Assembly (NCBI GenBank): GCA_027067965.1
Contig: JAMOUV010000002.1
Span: forward strand, 124,001 to 188,000
Origin: Flavobacteriales bacterium
GTDB lineage: Bacteria > Bacteroidota > Bacteroidia > Flavobacteriales > Flavobacteriaceae
DNA length: 64,000 nucleotides
Direction of reading: 5' to 3'
The translations under genes and the position numbers were made by a program. Numbering within the stretch: the stretch's first letter is position 1; every line of letters starts with the position of its first letter. The notes beneath the pieces are model-generated. The model was not told the origin of the DNA. It was given only the letters and a program-made list of their open reading frames with translations, and searched no databases. This document shows positions 58,617 through 64,000 of this stretch, one piece after another.

Positions 58617-59721
58617 TTTCCGGCGGACAAGCCCCCAGCGAGTTCAAGATAAACGACACATCGGCGATATTTTCGCCCGGCAGGATTTTTTCCAGTACGG
58701 TGATGCCGTTGGTATAGGCGGCGCCACGCAGGTGGACGCGTCTCGGTTTTTCGCTGCCGTCGCTGACCACGTAGAAACCGATTTCGCCACGTACGCTTTC
58801 GGTTTTGACCCATGCCTCGCCTTTCGGCACGCGCCATTTCATGGGATTGGGAATGCGGTTGTAGTAGCTGCCGCCCGGCATTTTTTCCAATGCCTGCCGC
58901 ACGATGCGGATGGATTGCTTGATTTCGTCGCGGCGTACCAATGCCCGTGCCCACACATCGCCCCCTTCGTAGGTGGGAATGTCGAAGTCCAGCTCCCCGT
59001 AGGCGGCATACGGTTCGTCCTTGCGCACGTCGTGTGCGATGCCTACGCCTTTGAGCGGCGGACCGGTAACGCCCCATTCCACGGCTTTGTCCTTGGGAAT
59101 GATGCCTACGCCTTGCGCCCTTTTTTGGAACACGGCGTTGTCGAACAGCAGGTGGTTGTAGTCGGTCAGGCGTTTTTCCAGATAGTCCATGACGCGCAAC
59201 GCCTTGTCTTTCCAGCCCTTGGGAAGGTCGCGACGCACGCCGCCCGGCCAAATATACATGTGGTAAATCCGCGCGCCGGTCAGGTCCTCGAACAGGTCCA
59301 GGACGTAGTTGCGGTCGCCCACGGTCCATTGCCCCAGCGTATAGAGCCCCGCCGAACCGGCCTGACCGCCGTACCACAGCAGGAAGGATTGGATACGTGC
59401 CAATTCGGCCACAATGGTACGGATATATTGCGCCCGCGGCGGCACCTCGCGTCCTTCGATGGCTTCCACCGCCCGCGCGTAGGTCAGCTCCATGGGATCC
59501 GGCTCCGGCACACAGAAGCGGCACAGCAAGGTGAAGGACTGCAACCAGTTGCGTTGTTCGATAAGTTTTTCGAAAGCCCGGTGCAGGTAGCCGATATGCG
59601 TTTCGGCACTCACCACCGTGTCGCCGATCACCTTCAATTTGACCATCATATTCCCCGTTATCCCCGGATGCTGCGGCCCGATGAATAAGGTGGTTTCTTT
59701 ATTTCGCTTTATATTGATCAT
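58606..59721 (-). CDS. NuoD / group 4 hydrogenase large-subunit-like protein
   Basis: 371 residues. Shared blocks: IGPQHP (14-19), HIGYLHRAFEKL, VPPRAQYIRTIVAELAR, WPGGVRRDLP. Unlike complex I NuoD, GPQHP is followed by GITG, not STHG, so the quinone-site histidine is missing, and the segment holding the second quinone-site tyrosine reads LLCRFCVP, with Cys67 and Cys70 as a CxxC. At the C-terminus, ACPPEMER has Cys365 where hydrogenases have the first cysteine of DPCxxC, with Glu368 at the second. It is thus neither a normal NuoD nor an intact [NiFe] site; an Ehr-type complex is likely. Confidence 0.85.
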   Translation of the reverse strand: MINIKRNKETTLFIGPQHPGITGNMMVKLKVIGDTVVSAETHIGYLHRAFEKLIEQRNWLQSFTLLCRFCVPEPDPMELTYARAVEAIEGREVPPRAQYIRTIVAELARIQSFLLWYGGQAGSAGLYTLGQWTVGDRNYVLDLFEDLTGARIYHMYIWPGGVRRDLPKGWKDKALRVMDYLEKRLTDYNHLLFDNAVFQKRAQGVGIIPKDKAVEWGVTGPPLKGVGIAHDVRKDEPYAAYGELDFDIPTYEGGDVWARALVRRDEIKQSIRIVRQALEKMPGGSYYNRIPNPMKWRVPKGEAWVKTESVRGEIGFYVVSDGSEKPRRVHLRGAAYTNGITVLEKILPGENIADVSFILNSLGACPPEMER

Positions 59722-59736
59722 AGTAATTTGTTTTCT

Positions 59737-59855
59737 GTTAAATCGTTAAACCGTGCAATCGTGCAATCGGTCTTTTATTTTTGTTAAATCGTTAAACCGT
59801 GCAATCGTGCAATCGGTCTTTTATTTTTGTTAAACCGTGTAATCGTGCAACCGGA
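59737..59855. repeat. Left 46-bp tandem array (cassette B)
   Basis: Two and a half 46-base units starting at 59737, 59783 and 59829. Each begins GTTAAATCGTTAAACCG (third copy shortened) and continues GTGCAATCGTGCAATCGG. The 17-base start is exactly complementary to CGGTTTAACGATTTAAC at 60312 and 60346. Confidence 0.85.
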
Positions 59856-59856
59856 T

Positions 59857-60261
59857 TTATTTTTCATTGTCGTTCGCTTTTTGTTGTTGGTAGAATTTTT
59901 GCAAATTGTTTAATTGATTGGAAATGTGTGCAATTTTTTCGCGAAAAGGGATTAAATCATCTTTTTGGATAAATCCCAGTTCGTTGGCTAAAATTAATTG
60001 GCTCATTACTTCCATTAAACTTGAAAAAGTCACGGTAATAAAATGCGACTTGGCCGTTAATGTATTTCTTGAAGTTCCTTCGGCTATGTTAGATGAAACC
60101 GAAACCGCGCTTCGTCGTAATTGCGAAGTCAAACCGAATTTTTCATCACCGGGAAATGATTTGGTTAAATCGTAAACCATTTTGCTCAATTCAATGGCAT
60201 TTTTCCAAACATCCAATTTCTCAAAAGGAAAATTATACGGATATGTCTTTTTCTCCCTCAT
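59857..60261 (-). CDS. Four-helix-bundle protein (cassette B)
   Basis: 134 residues, MREKKTYPYNFPFEKLDVW... with the family signature SVSSNIAEGTSRN and LTSQLRRSA. Intact, and nearly identical to the frameshifted copy in the next spacer. It lies in the spacer between the NuoC-like and NuoD-like genes, on the operon strand, between inverted repeat arrays. Confidence 0.9.
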   Translation of the reverse strand: MREKKTYPYNFPFEKLDVWKNAIELSKMVYDLTKSFPGDEKFGLTSQLRRSAVSVSSNIAEGTSRNTLTAKSHFITVTFSSLMEVMSQLILANELGFIQKDDLIPFREKIAHISNQLNNLQKFYQQQKANDNEK

Positions 60262-60372
60262 CGATTTAACGGTTTAACGGTTCAACGGTTTAACAACTAT
60301 CATCGGTTTAACGGTTTAACGATTTAACGGTTTAACAACTATCATCGGTTTAACGATTTAACGATTTAACAA
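60262..60372. repeat. Right GGTTTAAC array (cassette B)
   Basis: About a dozen 8-base units (GGTTTAAC, GATTTAAC, GGTTCAAC) in three blocks separated by AACTATCATC. Contains two perfect complements of the left-array 17-mer. Confidence 0.85.
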
Positions 60373-60927
60373 TTAATCCCTCGAATATTTCTTCGCAAAA
60401 TCCGGTACTTTTTCGCCGGTGCGTTTGGTGATATATTCGCGCACGTTTTGTGCGTCCTCACGTCCGGGACGTGTTTCGTAGGTTTCCATGGCGTATTTAC
60501 GCGTGTCGAAATCGCGGCGCATCGGCGGCGGACCTTCCCAGCCTTCCAGGATAAATTCACGCGGCGCTTTCAGGCCCGGAAATTCGATGCCGAACATTTC
60601 GCGGATTTCGCGCTCGTAGGTATGCGCTTGGTCCCAAATGGTATCGATATTTTCCATTTCGGGATTTTCGCGGTCGATGCGTGTTTTGACCAGCACGGTG
60701 GTTTTATCCTCCGGCCGCCAGACGATATACACCAGTTCGAATTGCCCTTCCTCGATCCAATCCACACACGAAATATGGTTCAGATGAATAAATCCCATTT
60801 GATTTTTCAGGTAGAGCAACATACTCGACACACGGTTTTTATCCACCTCCACCGTGATTTGGCGATCGCGAAGGATTTTGGCGTCCGTACCGAAAATTTC
60901 GTTTAGTTTGGTTATTACTTCATTCAT
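60373..60927 (-). CDS. NuoC-like 30-kDa subunit
   Basis: 184 residues, the length of a single-domain NuoC. FIHLNHISCVDW, DRENPEMENIDTIWDQAHTYEREIREMFGIEFPG is the conserved complex I 30-kDa block (YEREIREMFGI). In the operon it lies between the NuoB- and NuoD-like genes, as in Ech hydrogenases and nuo alike. A four-helix-bundle cassette stands on either side of it. Confidence 0.92.
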   Translation of the reverse strand: MNEVITKLNEIFGTDAKILRDRQITVEVDKNRVSSMLLYLKNQMGFIHLNHISCVDWIEEGQFELVYIVWRPEDKTTVLVKTRIDRENPEMENIDTIWDQAHTYEREIREMFGIEFPGLKAPREFILEGWEGPPPMRRDFDTRKYAMETYETRPGREDAQNVREYITKRTGEKVPDFAKKYSRD

Positions 60928-60942
60928 GATTGGATATTTTCT

Positions 60943-61073
60943 GTTAAATCGTTAAACCGTGCAATCGTGCAATCGGATTTAATTTTGTTAAACCGTGCAA
61001 TCGATAAATCGTGCAACCGGTCTTTTATTTTTGTTAAATCGTTAAACCGTGCAATCGTGCAACCGGATTTATT
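60943..61073. repeat. Left array (cassette C)
   Basis: Same family as the cassette B left array: GTTAAATCGTTAAACCG at 60943 and again near 61037, with GTGCAATCG units between, but with an altered middle unit. It lies just upstream of nuoC. Confidence 0.8.
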
Positions 61074-61478
61074 TGTCATTGTCATTGTCATTCGCTTTTT
61101 GTTGTTGGTAGAATTTTTTCAAATTGTTTAATTGATTGGAAATATGTGCAATTTTTTCGCGAAAAGGGATTAAATCATCTTTTTGGATAAATCCCAGTTC
61201 GTTGGCTAAAATTAATTGGCTCATTACTTCCATTAAACTAGAAAAGGCCACCGTTACGAAATGTGACTTGGCCGTTAATGTATTTCTTGAAGTTCCTTCG
61301 GCTATGTTAGATGAAACCGATACAGCGCTTCGTCGTAATTGCGAAGTCAAACCGAATTTTTCATCACCGGGAAATGATTTGGTTAAATCGTAAACCATTT
61401 TGCTCAATTTAATGGCATTTTCCAAACATCCAATTTCTCAAAAGGAAAATTATACGTATATGTCTTTTTCTCCCTCAT
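61069..61478 (-). pseudogene. Four-helix-bundle gene with 5' frameshift (cassette C)
   Basis: Near-identical to the cassette B gene. From ATG 61478 the frame reads MREKKTYTYNFPFEKLDVWK, then MPLN and stop, because a T-run near 61420 (minus-strand A-run) is one base shorter than in copy B (GCATTTTCC versus GCATTTTTCC). The rest is open in the shifted frame, whose only start would be TTG at 61425, giving 118 residues that lack the N-terminal block. It is either a pseudogene or rescued by slippage. Confidence 0.75.
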
Positions 61479-61556
61479 CGATTTAACGGTTTAACGGTTC
61501 AACGGTTTAACAAATTTCATCGGTTTAACGGTTCAACGATTTAACGATTTAACAAA
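61479..61556. repeat. Right GGTTTAAC array (cassette C)
   Basis: Eight or nine units (GATTTAAC, GGTTTAAC, GGTTCAAC) ending at the NuoB-like stop codon; inverted relative to the left array. Confidence 0.8.
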
Positions 61557-61558
61557 CC

Positions 61559-62206
61559 TCACCAGTTGTATTCATCCGGAAAATCCCAATTCTTAATCAC
61601 TTTCCGTTGATTGGCGCGATACCAATCCAGGTTTTTACGGTAGCATTCGCCGTTGCCGGCGTTGCCGTTTTGGATCATTTCCTGCAATTTGGCAAAGCCC
61701 TTCAACACCGCTTCCGGCCTCGGCATGCAGCCCGCGATATACACATCCACCGGAATGTAGCGGTCCAAGGCCTTAATGGTGTTGTAACTGTCGAAATACA
61801 TGCCGCCGTTTATGGTACACGAGCCGAAGGCCACCACGTATTTGGGATCCTGCATTTGTTCATATACGCGGATAACGCGCTTCAAGGTCTTAACGGACAA
61901 ATAGCCCGTGATCATCAGCACGTCGGCTTGGCGCGGTGTGGCGGCGCCCCGGATGCCCAGGCGTTCGGCATCGTAGCGGGACGTCAGCGTGGCCGGAATT
62001 TCAATGGCGCCGCAGCCGGTGCCGTAGGCCAGCAGAAACAGGGAGTGTTTGCGCGCAAAATTCAGGATAAATTCCACCGTCTTTTGCGTCTCTTTATCGT
62101 TGACGCGTCCCGCCGAAGTACAGCGCGGCGCAAAGTCGATTTTGGCCTGCTCGATTTGTTCCTTCGTCGGTCGCGTGATGATGCGTATGCCTTTGGTGTC
62201 GGACAT
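61559..62206 (-). CDS. NuoB / hydrogenase small-subunit-like protein
   Basis: 215 residues. Carries the N2-type cluster region: YGTGCGAIEI (61-70), SPRQAD-like TPRQADVL, FGSC (Cys130) TINGGMY and IPVDVYIAGC (Cys160) MPRPEA. Complex I NuoB has two adjacent cysteines in the first motif (SCC); here the second is Gly66, leaving Cys65, Cys130 and Cys160, with Cys29 as a distant extra. The start lies 3 bases after the HEPN gene stop, so translation is probably coupled. Confidence 0.88.
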   Translation of the reverse strand: MSDTKGIRIITRPTKEQIEQAKIDFAPRCTSAGRVNDKETQKTVEFILNFARKHSLFLLAYGTGCGAIEIPATLTSRYDAERLGIRGAATPRQADVLMITGYLSVKTLKRVIRVYEQMQDPKYVVAFGSCTINGGMYFDSYNTIKALDRYIPVDVYIAGCMPRPEAVLKGFAKLQEMIQNGNAGNGECYRKNLDWYRANQRKVIKNWDFPDEYNW

Positions 62207-62209
62207 AAT

Positions 62210-63208
62210 TTATTGTTTTAATGTATAATATTTTTTTAATTCTTCTAATACTAATGGTGTATACCAATCTTTTGCTATTCCTTGTTTTTTAATAGGATCC
62301 AAATAACGTTTTTTATGATAAGTAGGATTACCTTTTAAACCCTTTAAAATTCTATAAAATTTAGAATTTTGTTTGAAATCAGAAAATAAATTTCTGGCTT
62401 TTTTTACTACCATATCAAAAGTTAATGTATATAAATCCTTGTACAAATGTGTTTCTTCAACTTGTACTTTCTTTTTTGCATCCTTCGATAATTGGATATC
62501 TCCACTTATAATATTATTAACCGTTAATTTCGCATTTTCTTGATCTTTGGTTATCCCTACAATAATATCCGCATTTTTTATCCTATTCTCATTAATGACT
62601 GCAACTTGGAAAGTAGAAAAAATTGGTTCATCTATTCCTTCCTCATATAAGTTTTTTGTTCTTTCAAAAAGTCTTCTAATAAATTCTTTTGTAGAATAAG
62701 AAGTATAATTATTTTGTGAATTTGGACTTAAAAAATCGATAGGATTACTAAATGGCTTAAAACCAATTGGCAGTAAAAATAAACTACATTCTTCTGCTAA
62801 ATCATAATTAAAATGTTTCTTTAAAAAATTATTGAATAAAAGAATATTTTTATATAAAAGAGCGAACAAAATTGCGTCAATTGGATCTTTATAAAAATGT
62901 ATAATATGGTTTCTATATTCATATAAAGAATTCAAATTTTCTTCGATAACTTTAAAATCTTTTCCTAATGTAGATGATACAAATTTCACACATTCCTCAA
63001 ATGGCTTTGTTCTTCCATCCTTTTTAATTAATTTAACATCTGGATGATATTCATTTATATAAGCTTTAAGCATAAGTTCCCATGCATTTATAACTAAAAT
63101 GGTAACGATCTCATACCTATAATCAATTTTCGGTTTATTATGAAGCTCAATAGCACTAATTATAGCAGATTTAGCGTTTTCTATCAAGGCTTCTGTTAAT
63201 GGTTTCAT
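62210..63208 (-). CDS. DUF3644-like HEPN protein inserted in the operon
   Basis: 332 residues, very AT-rich compared with its neighbours. Residues 1-110 are helical and contain R99-N-H-I-I-H104, an RX4H motif typical of HEPN ribonucleases; the overall layout resembles DUF3644 proteins, which belong to the HEPN superfamily and are linked to defence or RNA cleavage. It is spaced 12 bases from the NuoH-like stop and 3 bases from the NuoB-like start, with no repeat arrays. No antitoxin-like partner is adjacent. Function in this operon is unknown. Confidence 0.65.
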   Translation of the reverse strand: MKPLTEALIENAKSAIISAIELHNKPKIDYRYEIVTILVINAWELMLKAYINEYHPDVKLIKKDGRTKPFEECVKFVSSTLGKDFKVIEENLNSLYEYRNHIIHFYKDPIDAILFALLYKNILLFNNFLKKHFNYDLAEECSLFLLPIGFKPFSNPIDFLSPNSQNNYTSYSTKEFIRRLFERTKNLYEEGIDEPIFSTFQVAVINENRIKNADIIVGITKDQENAKLTVNNIISGDIQLSKDAKKKVQVEETHLYKDLYTLTFDMVVKKARNLFSDFKQNSKFYRILKGLKGNPTYHKKRYLDPIKKQGIAKDWYTPLVLEELKKYYTLKQ

Positions 63209-63220
63209 GAATTAAAGTTT

Positions 63221-64000
63221 TTAAGAATTATTTTTATACAAAGCCCAAATAATGGCCAGGACACCGAATGCCAACGGCCACTTCCAGAAAAACCTTACCG
63301 CCTGCTCGGTACGGAAGCGCGGCATGACGATGCCTATACTCACCGGGATCATGTAGAGCAGGAAGGTTTTGACAATCAATTCGCCCAAGCCCGCCAGCAC
63401 GGCCCAGATACCCGTCAACGTGCCGGGATGACCGGCGCCGCCCAGGAAAATGTCGGTGAGCAATACCAACTTGACAAAGGCGAAAATGGAACCGCCCGTC
63501 ATAAGTGTTCCCAAATACTTGCCGCCGAATTCCGACATCGGTCCCGAAGCCAACTCGGCCGGCGCACCGATAATGTCAAACGGCGAATAATGGAACATAC
63601 CCAAGGCCGAAAACAATGCCGCCAGGAAGGCAAACGGATTTTCCAGCAATATCCACCGGCCCGTTTCCTGTTGGTAATGCATCAGGTCGGTGAGCGACGT
63701 GGTATGGAATTGCAACATCACCGCCACCAGCGACAGTACGAACGGGATTTCGTAACCCACCAGCAGCGATAATCCACGCGACACACCTATGGCCGAATTG
63801 GGATTGCCCGTTTCGCCGGCGCCCAAAGCCATGCCCAGCGAACCGAATACCATAATGTAGAGCAGGAAAATCAGGTCGCCTTTGAAGTTAAAGTTATCGA
63901 ACCACAGCCCCGCATGCAGCACGGGAATAAACAGCAAGGCCGTAACGGCGGCCACCACCACCCACACCGGCGCCAAATGCGTCATTACGCCGTGCGTTAC
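63221..64000 (-). CDS. NuoH / EchB-like membrane subunit (5' end beyond window)
   Basis: 259 residues are visible, and the frame stays open to the edge (VTHG precedes the internal Met at 63985), so the N-terminus is missing. At least six membrane helices. Conserved loop features: GETGNPNSAIGVSRGLS, YEIPFVLSLV and the acidic FDIIGAPAEL, matching NuoH/EchB (GERKxxxRxQ is upstream). It anchors the hydrophilic arm and forms the substrate/proton entry. First visible gene of the operon. Confidence 0.88.
   Translation of the reverse strand, partial: VTHGVMTHLAPVWVVVAAVTALLFIPVLHAGLWFDNFNFKGDLIFLLYIMVFGSLGMALGAGETGNPNSAIGVSRGLSLLVGYEIPFVLSLVAVMLQFHTTSLTDLMHYQQETGRWILLENPFAFLAALFSALGMFHYSPFDIIGAPAELASGPMSEFGGKYLGTLMTGGSIFAFVKLVLLTDIFLGGAGHPGTLTGIWAVLAGLGELIVKTFLLYMIPVSIGIVMPRFRTEQAVRFFWKWPLAFGVLAIIWALYKNNS

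Noticed and set aside
58540-59688. A 382-codon plus-strand frame opposite the NuoD-like gene
   Set aside because: Same cause; the minus-strand product has clear NuoD/hydrogenase motifs.
59737-61556. CRISPR-like or iteron origin arrays beside the four-helix-bundle genes
   Set aside because: Units are 6-9 bases, degenerate and lack unique spacers; no initiator gene is near, and the arrays are inverted around ORFs.
61607-62221. A 204-codon plus-strand frame opposite the NuoB-like gene
   Set aside because: Composition-driven shadow; the opposite strand carries the conserved subunit.

Overview
The window is a chromosomal segment of a member of the Bacteroidota, most likely close to the Flavobacteriia. 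The evidence is the recurring -7 promoter box TAnnTTTG upstream of many genes, short gene overlaps, SusC/BtuB-type outer-membrane receptors, YjgP/Q and UMF1-type membrane proteins, and family variants I associate with that clade (a queuine tRNA-ribosyltransferase and a DnaX that both lack the usual zinc cysteines). Base composition is moderately AT-rich, except in a GC-rich gene cluster after 56 kb.

Layout. 1-5.6 kb is housekeeping: trmD (cut by the edge), gcvH, a VanZ-like gene, folD, ffh, ung, an SDR and a small transaldolase. 5.7-6.7 kb is a gene-free field of REP-like palindromes. 7-14.3 kb holds a DUF3352/MORN-like protein, an atypical Nramp transporter, tgt, a YjgP/Q permease, a DMT permease and a small secreted protein. 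14.5-21.7 kb has pheT and an isoaspartyl peptidase, facing an operon of dnaX, a DUF2520 protein and a DegT aminotransferase. 22-25.2 kb is a cobalamin-uptake unit: riboswitch, BtuB-like receptor, BtuG-like lipoprotein. 25.3-29 kb has another TonB-dependent receptor, aroK and tcdA. 29.2-36 kb is a beta-oxidation operon (MarR regulator, FadN-like, thiolase, acyl-CoA dehydrogenase) carrying a four-helix-bundle cassette and a tandem palindromic repeat. 36-55.9 kb is mixed housekeeping: rpsO, pnp, yjbQ, two small regulators, aroB, proline dehydrogenase, pyrG, yidC, an NqrM-like protein, rfbA/rfbB, a toxin-antitoxin remnant, AI-2E permease, GT39 glycosyltransferase and a methyltransferase.

56-64 kb is the most unusual part. 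A minus-strand operon reads NuoH, NuoB, NuoC, NuoD, then a NuoI-like ferredoxin fused to a GltD-like flavoprotein. This is the gene order of Ech-type group 4 [NiFe] hydrogenases and related (Ehr) complexes, not of nuoA-N. The catalytic subunits lack the complex I quinone residues, keep a CxxC, and have lost one cysteine of the NuoB pair. Four spacers are occupied by AT-rich accessory genes: an HEPN/DUF3644 protein and three four-helix-bundle (23S-IVS/S23-like) genes. Each four-helix-bundle gene, including the one in the beta-oxidation operon, lies between short-period repeat arrays that are inverted with respect to each other. That copies, in mRNA spacers, the stem-plus-ORF layout of 23S rRNA intervening sequences, and it is my best candidate for an undescribed element.
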